DNA from: JBBQYA01 sp038209155
GTDB lineage: Bacteria > Bacteroidota > Bacteroidia > Sphingobacteriales > Sphingobacteriaceae
Reading direction: 5' to 3'
Length of the DNA stretch: 17,150 nucleotides
Assembly (NCBI GenBank): GCA_038209155.1
Contig: JBBQYA010000067.1
Coordinates: 1-17,150 of the forward strand
Shown piece after piece: positions 7,896-15,242 of the stretch. The notes beneath the pieces were generated by a model, which was not told the origin of the DNA, ran no database searches, and saw only the letters and a program-made list of their open reading frames with translations. Positions within the stretch are counted from its first letter, which is position 1; every line of letters starts with the position of its first letter. Made by a program: the position numbers and the translations under genes.

Positions 7896-8339
7896 TTAAA
7901 TTTTTGGATATGTGATTTTTTCAACTCTTTTTGCATGCCTACCGCCTTCAAATTCGGTTTTAAGAAAAGAACGAACAATTTTTTTAGCGTCAGAATGATT
8001 TATAAATCGTGATGGTAAACATAAAATATTTGCATCGTTATGTTTTTTGGATAATTCTGCAAGTTCAGCATTCCAACATATAGCGGCTCTTATTTTTTCA
8101 TATTTATTGGCAGTAATGGCTACACCATTTGCACTTCCACAGATAAGAATTCCAAGATCAGATTTGTTTTCAGAAATTTCCTTTGCTACTGGATGCACAA
8201 AATCTGGATAGTCAACAGATTCAATAGAAAATGTACCAAAATCATAAATATCAAATTCTGTTTCAAGTTCTTTTATTAATAAATTTTTTAACTCAAAACC
8301 TGCGTGGTCGCAGCCAAAAGCTATTTTTATTTTTTTCAT
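7896..8339 (-). CDS. rpiB: Ribose-5-phosphate isomerase B
   Basis: This 147-aa protein is a complete RpiB/LacAB-family isomerase. It interconverts ribulose 5-phosphate and ribose 5-phosphate in the non-oxidative pentose phosphate pathway. Visible landmarks are GCDHAGFELK (9-18) with D11 and H12, the catalytic cysteine C67 in ILICGSANGVAITANKY, HNDANILCLPSR (100-111), and the C-terminal FEGGRHAKRVEKI (130-142), which positions phosphate-binding basic residues. The anion-hole segment GSANG differs slightly from the more common GTGIG/GSGNG. Its ATG overlaps the tatC stop by 4 nt, so translation is probably coupled. The tatC-rpiB linkage has no obvious metabolic logic. Confidence 0.95.
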   Translation of the reverse strand: MKKIKIAFGCDHAGFELKNLLIKELETEFDIYDFGTFSIESVDYPDFVHPVAKEISENKSDLGILICGSANGVAITANKYEKIRAAICWNAELAELSKKHNDANILCLPSRFINHSDAKKIVRSFLKTEFEGGRHAKRVEKITYPKI

Positions 8340-9226
8340 TTAAATTCTTCTTCAAAAGCAATCATTTTCTTTTTTCTACTTCGCTCAACACCCGCAGAAA
8401 CAAAAATACTGATTTCAAACAGAATAAATAGAGGAAGAGATACTAACAATTGAGTCGAAGCATCAGGAGATGGAGTGATAATGGCGGCAACAATTAATAT
8501 TGCAACAACTGCATATTTTCTGTTAGCTCGCATGAGAGCCGGCGTCACGATTCCCATTTTAGATAAAAAATAAATAATAATAGGCAATTCAAACACAATT
8601 CCAGAACCAAGAGTCAAAGTGGCAACAGTAGAAAGATAAGAATCAAAAGAAATTTGGTTTAAAATTTCTGGACTTATACTGTAAGTTCCCAAAAAATTAA
8701 TAGACATGGGAACAATTAAATAATAGCCAAACAAAACACCCGTTAAAAATAGAAAAGTGCTAAAAAATACTACTCCATTGGCATAAGAAGTCTCCGTAGT
8801 GGTAAGTCCTGGTTTTACAAATCTCCACAATTCCCAAATGATATAAGGAAAACTAACAATAAAACCAGCTAAAATAGCCGTGGTTATGTGCAAAGTAAAT
8901 TGCCCTGCCATCTGATTGTTCATAATTCTGAAACCTATATCAGTGATGCACAAACCATCGCCCATATTTAGGTATTTGCCTAATTCGCACATTTTACGAT
9001 AAGTCCAGAAATCTATATTTTTTGGTCCAAATATTAAGACATCAAATAGAAAAGTTTTATTAGCGAAAAAAAAACCAGAGCTTATTACTAAAACGATTAC
9101 AGATCGTATTATATGCCACCTCAAAGTTTCGATGTGATCAAAAAACGACATTTCCGAATCCATACTTTTCGGCTTTATAAATTTAAGAATTCTGTTTTGC
9201 TTTTCAGGAGTATGGAGATCGCTCAT
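8336..9226 (-). CDS. tatC: Sec-independent twin-arginine translocase subunit TatC
   Basis: At 296 aa this is TatC with six predicted membrane helices (about 37-57, 111-133, 152-174, 196-220, 236-253 and 258-278). Conserved landmarks are FFDHIETLRW with E33 of the twin-arginine receptor site, WRFVKPGL (134-141), GSGIVFELP (207-215) with E213, and TPSPDASTQLL (251-261). TatC binds the RR signal peptide of folded proteins at the inner membrane. The loop between the first two helices (about 58-110) is long and carries C80 and C93, a possible periplasmic disulfide. The stretch before F28 is longer than in many TatCs; M22 or M26 could be alternative starts, but the ATG at 9226 begins an uninterrupted frame just after a hairpin-rich leader. 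No tatA/tatB gene is nearby. Confidence 0.95.
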   Translation of the reverse strand: MSDLHTPEKQNRILKFIKPKSMDSEMSFFDHIETLRWHIIRSVIVLVISSGFFFANKTFLFDVLIFGPKNIDFWTYRKMCELGKYLNMGDGLCITDIGFRIMNNQMAGQFTLHITTAILAGFIVSFPYIIWELWRFVKPGLTTTETSYANGVVFFSTFLFLTGVLFGYYLIVPMSINFLGTYSISPEILNQISFDSYLSTVATLTLGSGIVFELPIIIYFLSKMGIVTPALMRANRKYAVVAILIVAAIITPSPDASTQLLVSLPLFILFEISIFVSAGVERSRKKKMIAFEEEFK

Positions 9227-9244
9227 GCTGGGTGCGCTATTTTT

Positions 9245-9267
9245 GTTTTTTTGCTAAACAAAAAAAC
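9245..9267 (-). other. Poly-T/poly-A hairpin in the tatC leader, overlapping the accC terminator
   Basis: On the plus strand GTTTTTTTG (9245-9253) and CAAAAAAAC (9259-9267) are perfect 9-nt inverted repeats around a 5-nt loop. On the minus-strand transcript the U-tract that follows the terminator stem at 9264-9292 would pair with an A-tract a few bases later. The outer arm shares 9264-9267 with the terminator stem, so both helices cannot form fully at once. This lies 19 nt before the tatC ATG. Confidence 0.45.
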
Positions 9268-9292
9268 CATTCCAGAAATTTAAGAATGGTTT
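9264..9292 (-). terminator. Rho-independent terminator after accC
   Basis: Read on the minus strand, AAACCATTC and GAATGGTTT form a perfect 9-bp stem around an 11-nt loop, and the right arm runs directly into a tract of seven T's. It lies 25 nt after the accC stop and 38 nt before the tatC start. It should end the DUF177-rpmF-plsX-fabH-accBC transcript, with some read-through possible because only three of the nine pairs are G-C. Confidence 0.75.
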
Positions 9293-9316
9293 ATTGTAAA
9301 CAAGATTTTTTTAATT

Positions 9317-10657
9317 TTATTCTGTGAGATCAAAGGTTTCCATAAATTTTGTGGTAAAGTTACCTGCTCTGTAATTGGCATCTTGCATCAATCTTAAATG
9401 AAATGGAATAGTAGTTTTCACTCCTTCTATCACAAATTCGCTTAATGCTCTTTCCATTGTATTTATAGCTTCTTCACGGGTTTGAGCTACTGTTATCAAT
9501 TTTGCAATCATAGAATCGTAATTGGAAGGAATAGTATATCCTGCATACACATGAGTATCTACTCTTACTCCATGTCCGCCCGGAGAATGGAAATTGGTAA
9601 TCTTGCCAGGGCAAGGTCTGAAATTATTAAATGGATCTTCAGCATTAATTCTACATTCAATAGCATGCATATTGGGGAAATACGATTTTCCTGAAATCGG
9701 GATTCCTGCGGCCACTTTTATTTGTTCTTTTATCAAATCAAAATTGATAACCTCTTCTGTTACCGGATGTTCTACCTGTATTCTGGTATTCATTTCCATA
9801 AAATAAAAATCATGATTCTTATCAACTAAGAATTCGATGGTTCCAGCACCTTCATAATTTACTGCTAAAGCACCCTTTATGGCAGCTTCTCCCATTTTCT
9901 TTCTCAATTTATCTGTCATAAATGGAGAAGGAGCTTCTTCAGTTAATTTCTGATGGCGTCTTTGGATGGAACAATCTCGCTCAGATAAATGACAAACTTT
10001 ACCATATTGATCTCCAACTACTTGAATTTCAATATGTCTTGGATCCTCAATATATTTTTCCAAATACATTCCATCATTTCCAAATGATGCTAAGGATTCC
10101 TGCCGAGCAGAATCCCATGCAGACTCGAAATCTTCTTCTTTCCAAATAATCCGCATTCCTTTTCCACCACCACCTGCAGTTGCTTTTATAATTACTGGAT
10201 ATCCTATTTTTTTGGCAATTTTAATTCCTTCTTTTAAATCTTCCAACAAACCTTCTGAACCTGGAATTATAGGAACTCCAGCTTTCTTCATCGTGTCTTT
10301 TGCATTTGCTTTATCGCCCATTCCATTGATCATTTCTGCACTTGCGCCGATAAACTTTATTCCGTTTTCATGGCAAATAGCACTGAATCGAGCATTTTCA
10401 GACAAAAATCCATATCCTGGATGTATTGCATCTGCATTGGTAATTTCTGCAGCTGCTATAATGTTTGGGATACTTAAATAGGAATCTTTGCTGGGAGCAG
10501 GGCCTATACAAACAGCCTCATCTGCAAATCGAACGTGCAAACTGTCTCGGTCTGCTGTAGAATATACAGCTACAGTTTTGATCCCCATCTCTTTACAAGT
10601 TCGGATGATTCGTAAGGCTATTTCGCCACGGTTTGCTATCAGAATTTTTTTAAACAT
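9317..10657 (-). CDS. accC: Acetyl-CoA carboxylase, biotin carboxylase subunit
   Basis: This 446-aa protein has the standard length and layout of AccC: N-domain (MFKKILIANRGEIALRII...), ATP-grasp domain, and C-terminal domain. K116 and the glycine-rich loop GGGGKGM (162-168) bind ATP. HLSERDCSIQRRHQKL (223-238) and the metal ligands E276 and E288 (FMEMN) follow, then the catalytic stretch RIQVEHPVTE (292-301) with R292, and ECRINAED (334-341) with R336, which contacts biotin and bicarbonate. It carboxylates the biotin on AccB with ATP and bicarbonate, the first half-reaction in malonyl-CoA formation. The carboxyltransferase subunits are not in the window. It lies 91 nt downstream of accB and is the last gene of the operon, directly before a terminator hairpin. 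It could in principle serve another biotin carboxylase, but pairing with accB argues for AccC. Confidence 0.96.
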   Translation of the reverse strand: MFKKILIANRGEIALRIIRTCKEMGIKTVAVYSTADRDSLHVRFADEAVCIGPAPSKDSYLSIPNIIAAAEITNADAIHPGYGFLSENARFSAICHENGIKFIGASAEMINGMGDKANAKDTMKKAGVPIIPGSEGLLEDLKEGIKIAKKIGYPVIIKATAGGGGKGMRIIWKEEDFESAWDSARQESLASFGNDGMYLEKYIEDPRHIEIQVVGDQYGKVCHLSERDCSIQRRHQKLTEEAPSPFMTDKLRKKMGEAAIKGALAVNYEGAGTIEFLVDKNHDFYFMEMNTRIQVEHPVTEEVINFDLIKEQIKVAAGIPISGKSYFPNMHAIECRINAEDPFNNFRPCPGKITNFHSPGGHGVRVDTHVYAGYTIPSNYDSMIAKLITVAQTREEAINTMERALSEFVIEGVKTTIPFHLRLMQDANYRAGNFTTKFMETFDLTE

Positions 10658-10748
10658 AGGGGATGTATAAAATCGTTTTTCGAAATATTATTTTTTGATT
10701 TTGGCATAATTAAATACAAATACCAAATTTTTATTTAAATGAAAATAA

Positions 10749-11228
10749 TTAATTGGGATCAACCAAAAACAAGGGTTGATCATATTCGACTGGACTAGAA
10801 TTATCAACTAAGACTTTCACAATCGTTCCGCTTATTTCTGATTCTATTTCGTTGAAAAGCTTCATAGCTTCTATAATACAAACTACCTTTCCTGCTTTTA
10901 TTTCATCACCTACATTCACAAACAAAGGTTTATCTGGCGTTGATGATCGGTAAAATGTTCCTATCATAGGAGATTTTATGGTCACATAATTAGACTCAGT
11001 AGAAGACGATGGAGCCGCTATACTTTCTGATATTGCAGGGGCTTGGGGAGCATAATTGATCGGATTTTGCGCTACTTGCGGTACTATCATCGGCATATTT
11101 GCTTGCACAAAAGTAGGTTCCTGATTAGTTTTTATACTAATTTTAAAATTATCTTGCTCTATAGAAACTTCGTTTACACCCGATTTTGCTACAAACCTAA
11201 TTAGTTCTTGTATTTGTTTAATATCCAT
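10749..11228 (-). CDS. accB: Acetyl-CoA carboxylase, biotin carboxyl carrier protein
   Basis: This 159-aa protein has a helical N-terminal domain (MDIKQIQELIRFVAKSGVNEVSIEQDNFKISIKT, 1-34), a Pro/Ala/Ser-rich flexible linker (about 36-80), and a C-terminal biotinyl domain (81-159). The biotinylation site is K123 in EAMKLFNEIE. The biotin swings between the AccC active site and the carboxyltransferase. It lies between fabH and accC on the same strand with gaps of 95 and 91 nt, so it is part of the fatty-acid operon, although the gaps leave room for internal promoters or processing sites. Confidence 0.96.
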   Translation of the reverse strand: MDIKQIQELIRFVAKSGVNEVSIEQDNFKISIKTNQEPTFVQANMPMIVPQVAQNPINYAPQAPAISESIAAPSSSTESNYVTIKSPMIGTFYRSSTPDKPLFVNVGDEIKAGKVVCIIEAMKLFNEIESEISGTIVKVLVDNSSPVEYDQPLFLVDPN

Positions 11229-11266
11229 ATTATTCGCAAATTTTAAGTCTAAAAAAATTAAACCTA

Positions 11267-11274
11267 CAAAATTA
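11267..11274 (-). promoter_or_regulatory. Possible internal -7 box before accB
   Basis: On the minus strand TAATTTTG fits TAnnTTTG and lies 38 nt before the accB ATG, in a 95-nt gap after fabH. No convincing -33 TTTG is found at the right distance. The match could be chance in such AT-rich DNA. Confidence 0.2.
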
Positions 11275-11323
11275 TTTTACTCTAAAAGTATTTTTAAAAA
11301 TTAAGACGATTTTAAATCTAAAC

Positions 11324-12313
11324 TTAATATGCCCAAGTCAAATAAATAGACCCCCAAGTAAATCCTCCTCCAAAAGCCGCCAGCACAATTTTATCTCCTT
11401 TTTTCATTTTATCTTCCCACTCCCAAAGACATAATGGAATGGTTCCATTAGTTGTATTTCCGTATCTGTGAATATTAACCATTACTTTATCTTCCCCCAA
11501 TCCCATTCTTTCTGCAGTGGCATCTATTATTCGTTTATTCGCTTGATGAGGAACTAACCAAGCTACATCTTCTGCTTTCAACTGATTTCGTTCCATAATT
11601 TCAGCAGACACATCTGCCATATTTGTCACCGCAAATTTGAAAATTGATTTTCCTTCTTGATATACAAAATGACTTCTTTCGTCTACTGTTTGATGGCTAG
11701 CAGGATGGATAGATCCTCCACCTTTTTGATATAATGAATGTCTTCCAGAACCGTCAGCTTTTAAAATAGAATCTTGAATTCCTAAACCTTCGTAATTTGG
11801 TTCTAGCAATACAGCACCCGCTCCATCGCCAAATATTATGCAGGTAGCTCGGTCTTCAAAATTCATGATTGACGACATTTTATCTCCACTTACTATAATT
11901 ACTTTTTTGTATTTTCCAGATTCTATGAATCTTGTTCCAGTTTCCAATCCAAATATAAAACCTGAACAAGCAGCACTCAAATCGTATGAAAAGGCATTTA
12001 TAGCTCCAATTTTATCACTTATGATATTGGCAGTAGCCGGAAAAGGATAATCGGGTGTAATAGTGGTACAAATAATTAAATCTATCTCAGAAGCATCAAT
12101 TCCTCGCTTCTTAAGCAAACCATTGATTGCGAAAACGCACATATCAGATGTACCAAGACCTTCCCCCTTTAATATTCTTCTTTCTTTTATTCCTGTTCTT
12201 GATGTGATCCACTCATCATTCGTATCCACAATGGTTTCGAGTTCTGCATTGGTAAGAATGTAATCTGGAACGTAACCGTTTACAGCTGTAATAGCGGCTG
12301 TTATATTATTCAT
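11324..12313 (-). CDS. fabH: 3-oxoacyl-ACP synthase III (FabH, KAS III)
   Basis: This 329-aa protein is a full-length KAS III. The Cys-His-Asn triad is present: C116 in DLSAACSGFIFGL, H256 in WLVPHQANKRI, and N286 in RYGNTTNGTIPLCLWEWE. TNDEWITSRTGIKERR (31-46) is the family's N-terminal signature, and VLAAFGGGFTWGS (310-322) forms the C-terminal glycine-rich part. FabH condenses an acyl-CoA with malonyl-ACP to start fatty-acid synthesis. A Bacteroidota host would often use branched-chain acyl-CoA primers, which would tie in with the nearby branched-chain-like E1, but that link is inference. It is 42 nt downstream of plsX and 95 nt upstream of accB. Confidence 0.96.
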   Translation of the reverse strand: MNNITAAITAVNGYVPDYILTNAELETIVDTNDEWITSRTGIKERRILKGEGLGTSDMCVFAINGLLKKRGIDASEIDLIICTTITPDYPFPATANIISDKIGAINAFSYDLSAACSGFIFGLETGTRFIESGKYKKVIIVSGDKMSSIMNFEDRATCIIFGDGAGAVLLEPNYEGLGIQDSILKADGSGRHSLYQKGGGSIHPASHQTVDERSHFVYQEGKSIFKFAVTNMADVSAEIMERNQLKAEDVAWLVPHQANKRIIDATAERMGLGEDKVMVNIHRYGNTTNGTIPLCLWEWEDKMKKGDKIVLAAFGGGFTWGSIYLTWAY

Positions 12314-12355
12314 ATTTTCTTTTTGAGAAATAATTTGTGTGCCTTATTCAATTTA

Positions 12356-13297
12356 TTACTCTTTAATCGCATTCTTTATTTTCTCAACTATATCAGCTTG
12401 ATATAATTTTTTACAAAAAAGAATCATATTTTTTATTGCTTCGGCATTTGAAACTCCATGTCCAATGATAACTGGAGCATTCACCCCTACTATCGGGCTT
12501 CCACCATGCATTTCATAACTAAACATATCGAAAAAAGGATCTTTAAAACCTCTTTTTCTTGTTAACTCATAAAACGATTCAGCCATTTTTAAAACTACAT
12601 TTCCTGTAAAGCCATCGCATACAATAACATCCGCTTGCTCATTAAACAAATCTCTTCCTTCCACATTTCCAATAAAATTTATTTTAGAATTAGCTTTTAA
12701 AAGTTGAAAGGTTTGTTGGCTCAACAAATTTCCTTTTTCCTCTTCTTCTCCTAAATTTAATAATCCAATTTTAGGATTTTCTATTCCATAAACATTTTGC
12801 GCATACAAAGATCCCATTATTGCAAATTGTACCAATGTTTCTGGTTTGCAGTCTGCATTGGCACCTACATCTAATAAAAGTCCATATTTGCCAGATTCTT
12901 TTGGCAGAACAGATGCAATTGCGGGCCTCATGATACCATCTATCGCTTTCACGCTGTACATAGCCCCAACCATCATCGCGCCTGTGTTTCCTGCACTAGA
13001 AAAAGCATGAATTTTACCTTCTTTTAAATGCAAAAACCCAATTCCAATACTAGAATTAGGCTTTTTTGTTAATGCTTTTACCGGATGTTCAGACATACCG
13101 ATCACTTCTTGAGTATGAATAAAATCAAATTTGTTAATATCGATTCCAGCTAATTGAATAATTTCTTTAGCTCGAATTTCATCACCAATCAATACGATTC
13201 TATCATCGGATGGTAATTCAGCCAATGCCGCTATGGCACCTGAAACTATTGCATCAGGAGCAAAATCACCACCTGAAATATCCAATCCAATTTTCAT
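12356..13297 (-). CDS. plsX: Phosphate acyltransferase PlsX
   Basis: From the ATG at 13297 the protein has 313 aa. A TTG immediately before it (13300) would add one residue, but ATG giving MKIGLDISGGDFAPDA is the better start and matches the family's MKIGLDAMGGDFAP-type beginning. SAGNTGAMM (101-109), LLDVGAN (141-147), NFIGNVEGRD (207-216) and VCDGFTGNVVLK (226-237) are PlsX signatures, and HGVSNAEAIKNM near the end is also conserved. PlsX is a peripheral membrane enzyme that makes acyl-phosphate from acyl-ACP for PlsY. Its first codon lies 6 nt from the rpmF stop, and fabH follows after 42 nt, giving the classic rpmF-plsX-fabH linkage. Confidence 0.96.
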   Translation of the reverse strand: MKIGLDISGGDFAPDAIVSGAIAALAELPSDDRIVLIGDEIRAKEIIQLAGIDINKFDFIHTQEVIGMSEHPVKALTKKPNSSIGIGFLHLKEGKIHAFSSAGNTGAMMVGAMYSVKAIDGIMRPAIASVLPKESGKYGLLLDVGANADCKPETLVQFAIMGSLYAQNVYGIENPKIGLLNLGEEEEKGNLLSQQTFQLLKANSKINFIGNVEGRDLFNEQADVIVCDGFTGNVVLKMAESFYELTRKRGFKDPFFDMFSYEMHGGSPIVGVNAPVIIGHGVSNAEAIKNMILFCKKLYQADIVEKIKNAIKE

Positions 13298-13303
13298 CAA
13301 CTA

Positions 13304-13495
13304 TTATGCGGCCACTGTATTATCTACAATCATTTTACCACGGTAGAATAAATTTCCTTCTACCAAGTATGCCCTATGTGGTAAATGTACTGTTCCTGTT
13401 GTTGTGCATACAAATACCGGAGCTGCTGTAGCTTTATAATGTGTTCTACGTTTGTCTCTTCGCGATTTGGAAATCTTTCGTTTTGGATGTGCCAT
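13304..13495 (-). CDS. rpmF: Large ribosomal subunit protein bL32
   Basis: This 63-aa protein starts MAHPKRKISKSRRDKRRTHYKATA, the basic N-terminus of bL32, and continues with VCTTTGTVHLPHRAY. The zinc-ribbon positions of the cysteine-containing form are mostly lost: C30 is the only cysteine, followed by TTTG instead of PNCG. It is therefore the non-zinc type, as is usual in Bacteroidota in my memory. bL32 sits in the large subunit near the peptidyl-transferase centre. It lies between the DUF177 gene (17-nt gap) and plsX, in the same order as in many bacteria. Confidence 0.96.
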   Translation of the reverse strand: MAHPKRKISKSRRDKRRTHYKATAAPVFVCTTTGTVHLPHRAYLVEGNLFYRGKMIVDNTVAA

Positions 13496-13512
13496 TGTTT
13501 TTTTAAATTATT

Positions 13513-14043
13513 TTATTGAATGTTTTTTAATTTATCCCATCGTGGGTCTCCCTTATCCGCTTCACTTTTACTTTTATTTAATTTTTTCAATATCTCTTCC
13601 ATCTCTTTATCGCAATCTGGTTGCCCATTTTTTTTCAAAGGATGCAAGGGAAACATCGGACAAGCTACTATGATAAATTCATAAATCAACTCTGAAATAT
13701 TAATTTCAAAAGCTGTTTTTGGCAAAATCATTAAATCATCGTCAGTCTCTTCATCAGGGTTTCCAAGTTTTACAATTTCTTTATTGCTCGCTTTTAATTC
13801 CTGTTGATAATGTGCATTACATCGGTCGCATATCAATTCAACGGTTCCATCCAAACTTAGCATAAGCATAAATCTGTTTTCTTGTTGTTTATCAAACTCA
13901 ACCGAGATCTTTAAATCTCCTTTTTTAACAGGAGAATATTGAAAATGCTCAAAGAACGAATCTTTTACTTCATAATTAAATACATGTTTTCCGGGTGTAA
14001 GACCTACAAAAGGTATAGAAAAGTCTTTTAATGAATTCAACAC
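13513..14043 (-). CDS. DUF177/YceD-family protein
   Basis: This 176-aa protein begins SLKDFSIPFVGLTPGKHVFNYEV, the usual Bacteroidota DUF177 N-terminus. It has ICDRCNAHYQQEL (71-83) with C72 and C75, VACPMFPLHP (126-135) with C128, and C144, which could bind a metal. The tail ends DPRWDKLK (166-173), also a family feature. YceD/DUF177 is linked to 23S rRNA accumulation, and its gene commonly precedes rpmF, as here. The start is GTG at 14043: no ATG exists before the conserved IPFVGL, and a stop codon lies 2 codons upstream, so only GTG (14043) or TTG (14040) is possible. It begins about 16 nt after a good -7 box. Confidence 0.92.
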   Translation of the reverse strand: MLNSLKDFSIPFVGLTPGKHVFNYEVKDSFFEHFQYSPVKKGDLKISVEFDKQQENRFMLMLSLDGTVELICDRCNAHYQQELKASNKEIVKLGNPDEETDDDLMILPKTAFEINISELIYEFIIVACPMFPLHPLKKNGQPDCDKEMEEILKKLNKSKSEADKGDPRWDKLKNIQ

Positions 14044-14059
14044 TTTTTAATTAAGCCTG

Positions 14060-14092
14060 CAAATGTACGGCAAATTCTTTGAAATATACAAA
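14060..14092 (-). promoter_or_regulatory. Promoter for the DUF177-rpmF-plsX-fabH-accBC operon
   Basis: On the minus strand TACATTTG (14060-14067) matches TAnnTTTG exactly. A TTTG (14089-14092) lies 21 nt upstream of it, close to the Bacteroidota -33 position. The predicted start of transcription would be near 14053, about 10 nt before the GTG of DUF177. It sits in the 67-nt gap after pdxA, so the operon need not depend on pdxA transcription. Confidence 0.55.
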
Positions 14093-14110
14093 ACCAAATT
14101 CATTGCTAAT

Positions 14111-15172
14111 TTAATGACCTCTTTCTCTAGTTAATTTATTGATTTTAAGAGGATGAGCAGTTAATTCAGAAAACTCTTTTCTTTTCTTAATAATTGAAAC
14201 AGCCATATAAATAGCCTCCCTGAAAGAAGATAGGGAAGCCTCATTCTTGCCAGCAATATCATAAGCAGTTCCATGATCTGGAGAGGTTCTCACAAAATCT
14301 AGCCCTGCTGTGTAATTTACTCCATGATTAAAGGATATCGTTTTGAATGGAATTAAACCTTGATCATGGTACATTGCCATCACTCCATCAAATTGTTTAT
14401 AAAGCCCATTTCCAAAAAAACCGTCAGAAGGATAAGGTCCAAAGATTAATTTCTTTTGGTTTTTCAAACTTTCAATTACTGGAATAATCATATCCAATTC
14501 TTCATTCCCAATCACACCTTTGTCTCCAGCATGAGGGTTCAATCCTAAAACTGCAATTTTGGGTCGAGTAATTCCGAAATCTACTTTTAAACTATCATGC
14601 ATCAAATTGATTTTTTTTTCAATTAATTCTTGATTTAATTTTTTAGCCACCTCTGCTAATGGAATATGACCAGTAACCACTCCAATCTTTAACTCATCAC
14701 TACACAAAAGCATTAATGAATCTGATCCACCTAGCTTTTCTTGTAAATACTCTGTATGACCAGCAAATTTAAAATCAGCACTTTGTATAGAGTGTTTGTC
14801 AATAGGTGCGGTAACTAATGCATCTAGCAAACCATCTTTGAGATCTTGTGTGGCAGATTCCAACGATTTAAAGGTGAATTTTCCATTATCTGAATTTGCT
14901 TTACCAGGTTCTATTTTTATTTCTTCTTCCCAACAATTAATCAAATTAAATCTCTTTTCATTTGCTTCAGAAGGGCTTTTTATTTGTTGAAAGTTGAAAT
15001 CAGGAAGCTCTAGATTTTTTTTATAAAAAGAAACTACCTTCGAAGACGCATATAATATAGGTGTGCAAAAATCTATCATTCGTAGATCAGAAAAAGTTTT
15101 CAGAATAATTTCTGGCCCTATTCCATTTATATCTCCTATACTTATCCCTATTTTAATTTTATTTGCATTCAT
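14111..15172 (-). CDS. pdxA: 4-hydroxythreonine-4-phosphate dehydrogenase PdxA
   Basis: This 353-aa protein is a full-length PdxA. KIGISIGDINGIGPEIILK (7-25) opens the fold, TAPIDKHSI (121-129) and GHTEYL (138-143) contact the substrate, and the metal-binding histidines are H169 (VVTGHIPL), H214 (GLNPHAGDKG) and H269 (MYHDQGLIPFK). TSPDHGTAYDIAGK (296-309) is the conserved C-terminal signature. PdxA oxidises 4-phosphohydroxy-L-threonine with NAD in the DXP-dependent route to pyridoxal phosphate. It is divergent from rsmA with a 70-nt gap. The pdxA-rsmA neighbourhood is known from E. coli, though there the genes are co-oriented. It ends 67 nt before the DUF177 gene. Confidence 0.96.
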   Translation of the reverse strand: MNANKIKIGISIGDINGIGPEIILKTFSDLRMIDFCTPILYASSKVVSFYKKNLELPDFNFQQIKSPSEANEKRFNLINCWEEEIKIEPGKANSDNGKFTFKSLESATQDLKDGLLDALVTAPIDKHSIQSADFKFAGHTEYLQEKLGGSDSLMLLCSDELKIGVVTGHIPLAEVAKKLNQELIEKKINLMHDSLKVDFGITRPKIAVLGLNPHAGDKGVIGNEELDMIIPVIESLKNQKKLIFGPYPSDGFFGNGLYKQFDGVMAMYHDQGLIPFKTISFNHGVNYTAGLDFVRTSPDHGTAYDIAGKNEASLSSFREAIYMAVSIIKKRKEFSELTAHPLKINKLTRERGH

Positions 15173-15215
15173 AAGAATCCTCGGCGCTAAATCATTTAAT
15201 ATTTTTTTAAAACGC

Positions 15216-15223
15216 CAAATATA
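15216..15223 (-). promoter_or_regulatory. Possible -7 box for pdxA
   Basis: On the minus strand TATATTTG fits TAnnTTTG exactly and lies 43 nt before the pdxA ATG, in the divergent gap with rsmA. No -33 TTTG is found at the expected spacing; the nearest is 14 nt upstream and overlaps the rsmA start. I saw no comparable box for rsmA. Confidence 0.3.
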
Positions 15224-15242
15224 GCCTATATATACTACAAAG

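Noticed and set aside
9482..10670. Five plus-strand open frames opposite accC
   Set aside because: AccC is conserved over its whole length and explains the open frames. None has its own promoter or plausible protein features.
11229..11323. Possible lost efp gene between fabH and accB
   Set aside because: The 95-nt gap has no coding remnant that I can recognise, so nothing supports a deletion at this site.
13304..13495. bL32 with missing zinc-ribbon cysteines as a sign of degeneration
   Set aside because: Cysteine-free bL32 forms are a normal variant and usual in Bacteroidota. The rest of the protein is well kept.
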